A stretch of 64,000 nucleotides of DNA from Glandiceps talaboti (lineage: Eukaryota; Hemichordata; Enteropneusta; Spengelidae): the NCBI RefSeq assembly GCF_964340395.1, contig NC_135549.1, positions 3,789,501-3,853,500 on the forward strand, read 5' to 3'. This document shows, piece by piece, positions 22,729 to 35,680 of this stretch (its first letter is position 1; every line of letters begins with the position of its first letter). The position numbers were made by a program, and so were the translations under genes. Below the pieces are notes generated by a model that worked only from the letters and a program-made list of their open reading frames with translations, made no database searches and had not been told where the DNA came from.

Positions 22729-25700
22729 TTTTTTTCTGAATGAAACCCGGCTTTTCAAATATCAACAAACCACCAGCCTTCCTTGCGCCATGTACCGCTA
22801 TAGTATTGGGGTCAGTGCGCACGGCTTTACCCAGAATGCCGTGCTTTGTAGCAAACTTAAGTAAAGTTTTTCAGGCCACCCACGCCTATGTAACGAGTTT
22901 GTCCTACTTGAAACCGATAACAATAGGATAAACATTAATAGATTTAATTATTAAACAAACTGACAACGTTGAGTGAATTTATAACAGAGCTCTCCACTGA
23001 ACACCCTACTTTGTTCCTGGTAGCCACAAGTGAACGAACAACGGCAATTTAACTAACAACTCTGTGAAAGTATTTCATACGAAAAGAATTCTACCAATTC
23101 AACTTGAAGACTAAATGAGACCGTATTGAATGTAACAAGAAAAGGAGCGAGGAAACACATAAACAAGTGAGTATATGTGATAATTCAAAAGCATCCCAAT
23201 AGCAAATACTTTTTTTCGGTGTATCCTCTCAAAACTGATGATACGAACATAACATTTTGATTCGTAAAATCGAAATTAAATGATAAGAACAGGCCATATC
23301 AACGACGCACAGTTTCCATTAGATAAACTAAACATCATGTTGCTTGATAAGTGTGACTGGATGGTAAGTAATGGGTGTCCTAATGCACGTTTGTAATGCA
23401 GGGCTGGGGAAACTGTTCTATTTTTTTTTCCATAACTAAGGTTAGTGGACTCCACTTATTATGAACAAAATCACACACTTTAAATATAATGTATATTCTT
23501 TTATACGTTAATGTACTACTAACGCGGTATGGTATACAATTATTCCCGTAACGAATAGTAGTTAAGCCGATATTGTCAAGGTAAGGTAGCCTTTCAACAA
23601 ACGGTTGTATTTATATACAAAACTATTGTTTCTATCCAAATACGTATACCCAAAATAGTAGCTAGTATATATAATTGGATAACATTAAGTAACTGTTGCG
23701 TATTGAGATCAGTTTAGATAGAATGTAAAACAGTAATACCCCCGACCCCCGCAGAGAGATACCCTGAGAACAGAGACGTTTAATCTCATGCCGGCTTTCC
23801 GCTAACATTAGTAACAATTTTATGTAACACAAAATATATGTAGCTGAGTATAAGCCTTTCGAGTAGTTTTACATGTAATCTTCAGTGATGGTGAAACCAT
23901 TCAAAAGTGCAAGCCTTCACTATGATAGTGACTCTATGCATAACAGGAAAGTCACAAATTAACTTCTATGTTTTCACATACGATCTTTCTACGTGTCTGT
24001 CGCAGTAAATATGAATGTCTATTTTTTTTTCATTTTCAATTTTGTACAAGTATAAGTAGTTTTGATATTTTAAATAAGAAAATCAGAGTGGTGGAGAGTT
24101 GAAAACCTATCCTGGAAACTACGCCAGATATAAAAGTATACTTAATTTCGTTTTAACACGTCAATTTATGTTGACTGTACAAACCAACACCTAAACAACT
24201 AGTTTCGTTTAGTTTCGCTTCCCGAAATATCAAGAGCTGGTAAGAGTGGTATCAGCAAACTTGAAGACAACTCTTTCCCACGATATTAGTTATAGAGACT
24301 TGCAGACATTATGTCTCCAAGGAAATTCGGGATAATCTACCCATCCGACGCAATCTTCTTCTTATCAAAATCTTGAGCGTATTAAGTTTTCTGTAGAGGC
24401 CAAACCAGTCCTTGATATTTGCCCTATTCCATACTTTAGTGCCGCCTTCTTATATGCAATCTCCCCTATAATAATCCGTAGACACAACTTTACTAGTAAG
24501 AAAATATAAATGCAAGCTACATGTACACACACACGTCCCTCTTGTATAGCATAGTATCTGTACTAGCTCCCTACCTGTACAACTGCAGTACGTTATTTGT
24601 ATTTACACAGTGCAACCCCTGATTTCTACAGTTATTCTGCAATGTTTCAAAAGGAATGTTAAAGTTGCTGTGTCCCGAGACGTACTTTATTTCATGACGT
24701 TTATATGACTAAATACCAATAATCAATAAGAAAATATTAAAGGTAGATATGGGAAGGTATGCGATCACTGTCTTTTCACTTTGTGGAAGCCATGTCATTT
24801 TCGAATCTGTAATCCATCAGGTTCTGTGTGGTGGTTATACGGGTAAAAAACAGTAGCAGGTAAACTCATATCAGTACAACAAGAGGACACCGTGATTGCA
24901 TGAACGCATAGAGATACTGATAATCAAAGATCAATCGTACTTGTAAGCAATGACGAAAATCACGATTTGCTGGCGTGGTTCCAAATCGCCCAGTCTAATC
25001 TGACACTGACTCTATCTGAGTAGGATTAAATAGATCAGATCAGAATATAGATTATTCAAATACGTTGGACGGGTAACCCACAAGGTTATACAAGTACGTA
25101 AAGCACGTTTGACAAAAGCACGCGTACGTGTCGCGTTGTCGGGGAAAAATCTGAAGTCGTAATATTTTTAAGATACAAAATACAATGAATCACAGTATGT
25201 ATTGAAAAACATTAATTAGTGGATTCACGTCTATTCACATCAAAACCATCATGTAAGCTTAATGGAATTAGGAAAGATTTTACATTCAAAGACAAAACAT
25301 ATAGTGAATTTCCAGCCACTGAGACATCTTGCAAGCACTGACCCTAAACTGGGGCTGTACACATCGCTATAATAATTGACAATGAGTGAAATTGTAAATC
25401 GATAAGATGTTTTCTTTTAATTGATGAAACATATTAGAAAAGCGAAGTATTTACAGATTACCTGTACCGCCATTTGGTTGGGGTGGGGGGTTGGTGGGAC
25501 TACGCTTATTTCCCACCCTCCACTCTATGACAATGTATTGAAAGAATATAACGGCTTCCATACCCCCCCCCCCCTTGGGATCGCAGTGGGCAAGTTATAC
25601 CCCGTTCCTAAAATTTGTTAGTGTTAGCGCCACTGATAAAATGATTGGTTGATTTTCAATATTCATGTACTTAGTAAGCTGCGACTCTGACAATGATGAA

Positions 25701-26140
25701 GACTCTGACCAACTTTGAATATTCACCCAATACATATTTGTGTCTTTTTATATTCGACTTCAATACACACATTTTGAAATGAAGTGCCTTCATATAGCGC
25801 TGAACCATTATAACCCCTGCAGGCCACACACCTATACTGACATTACGGTCCTACATAACTCCCGGGTCCTGGGGAGTATACCATCCATTGCAGCCTCTAT
25901 ATTGGTGCTTGCATATGATTAAATCTTTCAGAAAGAACTCACTGTCCTATTAGATCCCATTCATACAGCTTGGTTGACTGGGCTATCTTCTTATCTTGCC
26001 CTTGCACCTAGGAAACTAGTGGTAGCGGTAAATTTGGAAAAATAAGATTCGAAAAAGTGTTTCTATTTAAATCTCAGATGTACAAGTACTGGTTGAGACA
26101 CAGGGTGCAGCGAGCATGTAATTAATTGATCGATCGATTG
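22729..26140. other. Gene-free stretch upstream of MFSD3
   Basis: The MFSD3 promoter should lie just beyond 22728, but I see no clear core element. The rest is AT-rich unique sequence with scattered stops in all frames, short poly-T runs, and a C-run near 25564. No gene, RNA or element recognised. Confidence 0.6.
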
Positions 26141-26143
26141 ACC

Positions 26144-26412
<269 letters not shown>

Positions 26413-26425
<13 letters not shown>

Positions 26426-26727
26426 TTGTTGTGTTGAAGTAAAACTATAAATAAAAATATTGATCAATTGACTCATGGATTTTAGTGGCGATATAAGACT
26501 TTTTTTCTTCCTTTCCTGGCTAATTTTCTCTCTGTAATCGTAGACCCCACACGTGTAGGGTCTATGACTATACACAGCTGAAAGAGAGAAAAGTAGCCAG
26601 GGAAAGAAGGAACAAAAGTTTTACATCACCACAAAAATCAGTCAATTGATCAAATATCACACACAAAATAAATTTTATTTTACCACAAATATTTAACTAT
26701 TCGATCGATCAATCATTCAACAAAATA
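26413..26727. mobile_element. Foldback element with microsatellite-like ends and central palindrome
   Basis: Inner arms 26461-26533 and 26581-26652 are inverted and about 80% alike (GATCAATTGACT, CCTGGCTA-TTTTCTCTCT). Weaker outer arms (TTGAATGA, TAAAACTATAAATAAA-type) extend to about 26413 and 26727 and end in GATC/GATT units on both sides. The loop holds a 24-bp palindrome at 26541-26564: TAGACCC, ACACGTGT, GGGTCTA with one mismatch pair. It is probably a MITE whose ends seeded tetranucleotide repeats. Confidence 0.65.
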
Positions 26728-27072
26728 ATCAATCAATAAATGAATAAATAAAGAAATCGATCGATCAATTATTTTACATATCATTACAATCTCCATAAAC
26801 CTCTTAAGAATTTACAAATAAAGTCAGCCGAATCTGATTTTGAAAACATTCCGCCTTACGTAATATGTTTTTGGTATGTTTCTTTAAAATGAGGTGAGGA
26901 TTGCAAAGAATGGACATTGTCTATTTTTAGTGGTAAACATATTACGTCAGACGTTTGATCAGTGAACATGATTATTCCAATTTTGTACAAAGTTGAAGAT
27001 AACACACATGATGAATAACAATGAAATAACAGAGGATTCGAGATGCTATAGCGAGTAATGATGTTTTGTATA

Positions 27073-27074
27073 AC

Positions 27075-27148
<74 letters not shown>

Positions 27149-27163
27149 AAAAACAACAACAAA
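27073..27163. repeat. Compound trinucleotide array (CAA)n-(CGA)n-(CAA)n
   Basis: Roughly 10 CAA, 15 CGA and a few more CAA units occur in one phase. Open frames over it are low-complexity shadows. Confidence 0.95.
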
Positions 27164-28171
27164 GAAAATTAGGCAATATCGAGACAATCCTATTCTGTTT
27201 CATATGCATTCATTCATTTCTCATACAAAATATATCCCACTTTCACAAAGGTGAATTGTGAGATTCTATCATCATTTTCCCTCAGTACATACATCTTAAT
27301 TTTTTGTCTTAAATCACACGATAAAACAAATTAGGAGCTTTTATCGCCAATCAGCAAAGAAGTAAAACCGGTATGTTATGCAATAGTCATCTACGTACCC
27401 TCCAAGGTCTGTGTAAGAAAACGTACATCAATATAAATCTAGTTTTCTCGCAGGAGGGCGCCCTTTGATCCAACAAATAAAATTTGCCGTCAGGGTCTCA
27501 CTACTAGGTGACATTCCTTCTTCTTATCTAATCACGCACGCATTGGAATGACTGCGTCATTGCCAATTAAATGGAATTCACAGACAGAAAATAAAATTGT
27601 GGATAGTCATTAGTAATAATACGTAGATTGAGAGACAACGAGGTACAACCATTCCCTAGTTTATTTGCTTGAAGTTCTACATCGACAGAGTACGTGGGAG
27701 TTGCCTGGGTCTTCGATTTGTAGGTGTATAACATCGATTTCTGTTGAGTGAAAAAATATCCCAAGATTTCCTCAGATTTATACAAGTAATTGGGTGTGTT
27801 GTTTATTGTTTCACGCTTTTCTACACCGATACCATATCTATTTCGTCTATACAATTAAAATTTTATTTTTAGCCACGGTGCTTTATATAACTTTGTAAGA
27901 CGTCAGCTGCTACTACGTACTATGTCAATTTAATAAGGTTCATTTGTAACCCATGAGCGATCGAAGTGACTGATTTTTTATCTGTTGTAAGAAAGAGCAT
28001 TATGTGCAAAGTTTAGACAGGTGGAGATTTCACAACAAAGAAACGCTTCAGCGCGCGCTTTGATTTTGTCGTTTCAACGTCAGCAGTGATGTAAAGTGAC
28101 GTCATACACGTACAATACCACGTGTACATAAACAAGACTAATGGCACATATGATAACGGTGAAATGTGAGT

Positions 28172-28558
<387 letters not shown>

Positions 28559-29010
28559 GAGATCGAGTTCTACCTTTAATATCGCTCAACGTTTTTAGAA
28601 GCCGTACACCTTCACAATTCCCTCTCGTTCTCTTTGAGTATAACCACATGGAGGTGTAAGGGGACCAAACAATTGACGGATTTTTAGAAAGTAGATTGTG
28701 ATACCATACAACTGTGAGATTACTGACAATGAAATGTCAATCGCGGCACGTCTATTCTTTTTTTTTTGCCTTACTCAAGTTAAATTTACCAAATCATGCA
28801 ATGTACACAGCATGTACTTTTTGAATGATATGACTCCAATGAATTCAAGTGACTGTCTGATAATAGTGAGGTACGAATATGACCTTGGAAGATTGGACAT
28901 CCCATTAATTTATTTATTCGTTTACAACACAACCCACTAACCAAGGTAACTATGGTTACTAGCTACACGCTTTATTGTTCAAAACTGTCAGTATGCCATG
29001 ATTATCATCA

Positions 29011-29160
29011 GCCCGTGGATGGATGGGTGGGTGGGTGGTTGAGTGAGTGAGTGAGTGAGTAAGTGGAAGGGTTGGTGGATGAGTGGAAGAAAGAGAAAAA
29101 GAAAGAAAGAAAGTATGAATGAATGAATGAATGAATGAATGAATGAATGAATGAATGAAA
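29011..29160. repeat. Mixed tetranucleotide repeats (GATG, GGGT, GAGT, GAAA, GAAT)
   Basis: Short successive blocks of related purine-rich tetranucleotides end in about 12 GAAT units. The adjoining 29160-30115 holds no gene I recognise. Confidence 0.9.
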
Positions 29161-30116
29161 GAATGATTAATTAATCAATTAAATCGATTGAACAAGTTCT
29201 TCATATAAAGTCTTCGAAAGCCATTCTAGAGACCTGTTGAAAGGTCGGTACTAAGTCTTTGCATTATCATATATCTGTGGTGGTCGACCTACGCTACGGA
29301 GATTTTGAATCATATAATCTCCCTTATCCACCTCATATACTCTACAGAAAGACTGATAAAGCTGGTATGTATTGTTACAGTATCAATGTCGTGGCTTTGA
29401 CTGCACTTAATACTATAGCCACTGGAAAGGCTGGTTACAAATTGACTACTTTTAAATGTAATCTACCGAGCCAATGGCCACGACGCCTACCTCCTAATCG
29501 TACTAAGTGCAAAAAAGTACAATCAGGTTCTGCAGTTAGTAATACTCTGAGATCTCCTGCTAAGACTCGTACTTATTTAAGATAATTTGGTGATGGCGTG
29601 CACCCCAAGGTTCTTCCGGCTCTATATATAATACATCATCATCGTATTTCTTGTTAATTGTTGCCCTTTCACATAGAAGAAGCCGCCGAGATAATGTTGG
29701 TTTTTTTTTCTACTGGAGGACTGCAAGGCACACTTGATGCACGTGTTTATATATAAGGTTTAGAAGTCAGAATACTAATACAAAGGTACACACTGAACCA
29801 AAGGAACTGACCCCGAATTAAAAATTAATGTATAGATCGCTAACCATGCTGGGAAGGACTACAGTTAAATATAATTCACTTGCATTGGAGAAAACATAAA
29901 TACAATGTCACCTAAATTATCTCCGTATCTAGTCTGAATATTGTATAAATCTGCAGAGGTTTCAGACTATTCCTGTTCTCATGATCCACGCACGACTAAC
30001 GTACTTCAGTTGTTGTGAGTCACTATATTGATTGACTTCTAGATCTATTGCTGAAGTAAACTATTGTAATTTCCGGGGATGGGGTTTAGTTTTAACCGAT
30101 TTTAAATAACCAGGTT

Positions 30117-30140
30117 TACACACACACACACACACACACA

Positions 30141-30182
<42 letters not shown>

Positions 30183-30225
30183 TATATATATATATATATG
30201 TGTAGTGCGTTTTCTAAGAAATTAA

Positions 30226-30256
<31 letters not shown>

Positions 30257-30400
30257 TTTATATATATATATATATATACATTGTACATGCATGCATGTAT
30301 GTATGCGTACATACATACATACATACATACATACATACATACATACATACATACATACATACATACATACATACATACATACATACATACATACATACAC
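30117..30400. repeat. Compound microsatellites (CA)n, (TA)n, (TAA)n, (CATA)n
   Basis: (CA)n spans about 30119-30180, (TA)n to 30200, (TAA)n about 30228-30258, (TA)n to about 30279 and (CATA)n about 30308-30398. A short near-palindrome of GCATGCATG type lies at about 30288-30300. Confidence 0.95.
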
Positions 30401-33400
30401 AGTTATCATAATATTCATAATTTTGAATTTAGAGCAGTAAGAATAAAGATGATAGATCCCCAAAAATTAGACACTTAAAAGTTCAACATGAGATGAAATC
30501 ATTTGAGGGATGAGAACCTAGTATACTTTTTAAAGTATTGTTAACTTTCATGTAGATTTCACGACCGAATGTTAAAATGAAATGAGCAGCACAGATTATT
30601 ACAAGCCCAGAGGTAGCTGGATATAGAAATTCAATTTTGACTCAAGCTCAGAAACTGATGCCCGAGGTATAAAGATTATGACATACTTTGAGATGAAGCA
30701 AACGAACATTGGGTACAACATCATAACATTTACAGAAGTAATATAAATATATACCAAACCAATCAATTTGTACTTTTCTATCATGTTTAATTTTACCTTC
30801 AAAGGTGGGGAATATCTCAGACCTATAAATAAATAGTGCGGCAGTGTAAAAGATCCCATTTTACATCGAAGTCTATCTTACAGTACATAGTCACAGTGAT
30901 AGAGTTGTAAATCTGAACTCTATAGCATGTTATTGAATGCATACACAAAGCCTTTGGGTTCATAAAAAAGTTAATATACAAAAATTGCATTTGAATGAGT
31001 TCAGATTGTAGATAGAAGCTGACGCACACGAGTTCTTAACTTCTTATTTCTCAGCAGTAAAATGTTGGTATTACAACTAAAATTTTCTGTACTGGCAAAT
31101 GGGCAATAACTTGTAATCGCTTTGAACGTGGATTTGTAGAACTACAATTTCGAAGCAATCGGAGATAATCCGAACGACTTAGAGCGCAAGTGGTGATATA
31201 CATTAACGCTGATTGCAAAAGACACGGAAATTAATCTACTGAATGAGAGTATACTTGTACTAGTAAATTCATCGCTATTCGGTTAATTTTTTTTGTTTAC
31301 ATATCTATTGCGCATGCTCTACATCACACGCAGGTGATACTTCAATTATGTTTGCTCTATATGACGCTAGATCGCCCTTTTTTCTTTTTCTTCTGAAAAT
31401 AATAAACTAAATCAAGACCATAAATGAATTTTTTGTTATCACATTACCTTGTCCAAGTATTTCGTTTAGACTCGATTAACTTCTTCAGTGACTTAATGTG
31501 TTCACAACAAGTCAATTAAAACTAGACGAAATGTTAGCCTGAGTGCGTGATTGCAAAATAAACGGGTGGACGAGTAAGTCCAGCCCTTGAAATACTAGTA
31601 GTAACCGGGGCAAATAAAAAAAAAAGTTGAGGACAAATTTTTCCTTAAAAAACCTAACAAATACAAAAAAGGTGAAGACAATGGGATTGGTGCCAGTCAA
31701 CTTTCTCAGCAGTAAAATTGAAATGTTTCAACAATAACTGTTTCCGTTGTGTTGAACGACACCTTAAAGATGATCGTTTACGGGTAACATGTAATAACCT
31801 TTATCGCTTTGAACGTGAATTTGTTGAATACAATTTCGAAGCAATCGGAAATAATCTGAAATGGAACTAACGATGTGAAGGGATTGTGTGCACTCGGTTG
31901 ATTGCAACATAGAAGTAAAGCAACTGAATCAAACGGTAAACTTACTCAAGCTTACTTATGAACAAGTCTTTCAGCATTCAATCAATTCAACTTCTATGTC
32001 TGTGGATACATAACAATAATTCCATTGATTTAGAAAGACAAGTTATACGTGTATTTTATTACTAAATATATACAAGTCTAACATGTTTTTTTTTCTGAAA
32101 CTTTATCTGATTGATTTCTTTAAAAATAAGATGTAATAATGCAATTATTTATAATAATATCTATATTGAAAATAAATAATCAACAAATGATAAATATTCA
32201 ATCACATACGAACATTCAAAATGATTTAAAATTAAAAAATATGCAAATTCGTATTAACATATATTTTATTTTAGAAGCATTCAGGTCTGTGGCCGATCAC
32301 AGCCAACCTATTCCATATTTTGTTCATTAACTTTGAAAGTCCAAAATAATCCTATTTCTTCGATAATGTAAATTCACATTTCGATATTTAATGGCTTTGT
32401 ATATGTAATGATGCAAAGTATCAGTATACTTTGTAAGGGGTCAAGGTTCATTTTATTGGAGGGGTCACTTAGGCTTTGGTCATCGGAGTAGGAGAGGGGG
32501 TCAGTTTGAGAAAACCCATCTTCACCTCAATCCAAAACACGACCCTCCCATTCAGTTAAAAATGACCGGCCCCTTACACTGTATTTTATATTTTGTTTCG
32601 TTCTTTCCTACACGAGACTTCTCCCTTCAACGGTCTCCACGTAGTACAGATATATCATCACCAATTGTCACTCTGGAAATCAATAAAACATTGGCGATAG
32701 TAAATCAGTATGTTGGACTCTGACGTTGTGTTTTAAATTGCTTAAATATTGATTTCTTTTCGTTCCCCACGTGGGTGTCTGTTGGTAATTTTTAAGGCTT
32801 AAAGGTTGGCCATTAAAATCTCATTATTAGTGAATTGTTTGTACACGATTTCGTGTGTAAGTCCATCGCTTATGGCATGAACTTGAAGACGCACCTGTCA
32901 GAATGGTTGACCTGTGCACGTCTCGCTCTGATGAACATATGACATATGGTATGAGATCACAACAACGAACATGATTAAAATACTAAAACTACAACCATAA
33001 TCTAACAACGGCTGAGAGTGATTTGTATTAAAGCGGCACCACAACGTTGATGAGGCAACCTAACCATGATAATTCGGACTTCTACTGATTGTTAGATTGT
33101 GCATGAATTTACTTCGGGGTTTTAGCGATATCTTTTTCCTATATCAAGTATGCTGTAGACTTGAGAACTTAAACGTCTCTGGCTAAACCTTTAGTACCTC
33201 TTTATGTACTACAAAGACGTATTGATAAGAAACATTGGTTTTATTTTACTTTAGCTCTATCGTCTAGAAAGATACTGATTTCAAAAGCCCCAAACAACAA
33301 TAACAATATTATACTGTGTATTATACGGTGGAAATTTACACTGTAATATGATAACGTTAAAGTTTAACACACACGATTAGTTCGATTAGGGCCGTTGGCA

Positions 33401-35270
33401 GAAACAAGATGAATATTCGACGTGAAGAAACCGTTTGATGAACTTCGTGACACCATTATCTCAGCCAAGAGGCGAAGCTGCATTGGTGGAACTTAGATCC
33501 ATTGAGATGTTGGAAGCTAGCCGGTTGAAATCACGGTATATTCGAAGTAGTTCTGTCTGAGAATTGTTCGAACTGTTCAAATTGAAGATAACAGATAATG
33601 AAATACTCACGTACGTAATAAGAACACAAATTGGCGGCGGTTAGAGATTTAAATATATATAAGTGCTTCGGTGTCTGACTAGTGTGTGTAGTAAACAAAA
33701 ACCACGATGACATTCAGTCTTATTTAGTTAATACACAAGATTTCTAAAGTTCATCAAAGACGTAGGTGTGACAAAAGCCGGGATACATTCAAGGTATATT
33801 AGCTAAATTAGAAGAATTGAGTACTCGCTATTCAAGAATATAAATGGATTTTCGAATCCGTTGACCGGTTCGTACTATTACGCGAGACTTGTGCGTATGT
33901 GAACGTACTTTGTGACCTATTCCATTAGTAATTCTCACTATAGATTCTCAAGAATGTTATTGATAATTATGTATTGATTTATTTGAGATGTCTACAGGAT
34001 TACCCCATTTAACAGACACTCAGAAAATGGAAAGACTAAAATATATGTATAATGATCATGATAACTGAAGCCATCAGATCCTAATGTCTGACGTTGACAG
34101 TAACGGCAGAGGTACTTGTTATTATTACGTAATCAATAATAGCCAATGAAAATGATACATGATGATGAATGAGAATAACCATACGTCATTAGCCTTTGCC
34201 CAATGGTGGACCGTTGGTGGCACGTGCGTCATCAGTGGACATTGGTCTGTAACGTTTTATTGTTTTCTTTTGAACATTATATTCAACTTCCGAACACTAC
34301 AATGTCATACTAGCTTGAAATAGGTACGACGTTTACAGTTTAATCGCGTCGTTCATCTTTTATACCTCATAGAACGGACAAATCCACTATCAACTGGAGA
34401 GCATCGGCGGTTTGTGTTATTTTACCAGCTGGAAAAGTATTTGAAAAAGAGCCCGCCTTTGAAATGTATCTTCTCGGTACAATTGGGTTCAGACCTGCAA
34501 TAACTCAATTAATGTTGGTCTTATTTTATGAGAAAATGGGAAATTGGTTGCAATTGATACAAACATAAACTTATGAAATTGAACGATGTCGGTATTTCTT
34601 TCCTGTAATTAATGCCTAGCAACTTAAAATTAACGCTCGCACTAATTAGGTGGAGCATGACATTGGGTCGACGGCTTGTGAAATCAAAATGAAACTAACA
34701 ACACAAGTTATCGCCATAGAAATGTTCGAGTGGCAGCAATTTCATATTTTACTACATTTATCCAATACATCATTATTTTAATATGTAACTCTTGGAAACA
34801 TCGAGATCAGAAACGAAATGGACAGCAATGCGTCTGGCAGTTGCTTATATCTAGGCATGTCATTACAAAGAAAGGCACAGTACTCCTAAATGTTTGGATT
34901 ATTCCTAGGGCCATTCCTTGATTGCCGTATATTAGCAGTAACTATGGTTCATTTCTGATTTCCGTGTTCGCTTCATTCACATTAGTTTACTTGCTTGCTT
35001 GATTCCTAAAGTCTCAATTTAAAAGAGTTTAGTTATTTTTCGCCAACGATTTGACAGTCCAACTTTGATGGTAAGCAGCTCATAGTCATGGCTTTGTGTA
35101 TTTAAATCACACATAACAATGCACTTTGTGGGATGTACATAGAATTGACTACGTTTGTGATAGTACGATGCATAGAGTCAGTAGTGTAGTATCCTAAATA
35201 TCCTAAATTTCTTCCAGGAAACTAAAAACAAATTTTGGCTAACAGTACAGGATAGACCATACAAGTATCC
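30401..35270. other. Gene-free stretch with one duplicated segment
   Basis: AT-rich unique sequence. The only structure I see is a diverged direct duplication: about 31048-31260 resembles about 31705-31950, sharing TTCTCAGCAGTAAAAT, ATCGCTTTGAACGTG, CAATTTCGAAGCAATCGG and TGATTGCAA in the same order. No coding exon, RNA gene or transposon terminus recognised. Confidence 0.55.
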
Positions 35271-35577
35271 TTGACACAATACGACTTATTACTTTCGTTA
35301 ACAACCCACTCCATCAATTATGCAAATGACTTATTAATATTCATTGATGTTTACCAAAATCTATTCATATCACTTATGGAAGATGTGTAGCAAGTTTCAT
35401 TATAATCGATAGTTTTTGAGACATCGTGCCCACATACATACATACATACATACATACATACCATACATACATACATACATACATACATACATACATACAT
35501 ACATACATACATACATACATACATACACACATACCTACATACATACATACACACACATACAGACAGACAGACAGACA

Positions 35578-35626
<49 letters not shown>

Positions 35627-35680
35627 TCACTCACTCACTCACATACACATACATACACACACACACACACACACAAGTAT
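35270..35680. repeat. Compound microsatellite at the end of a possible dispersed repeat
   Basis: Arrays of CATA (35431-35525), CAGA (35558-35580), CA (35579-35621), CACT (35620-35641) and CA (to 35675) follow a segment ending ATAGTTTTTGAGACATCGTG. Phrases of that kind just before microsatellites are common ends of dispersed repeats in marine invertebrates, but I see no second full copy here. Only the microsatellite part is certain. Confidence 0.6.

Noticed and set aside
29259-29585. 108-codon plus-strand frame
   Set aside because: Basic, low-information sequence after a microsatellite; no family match recognised.
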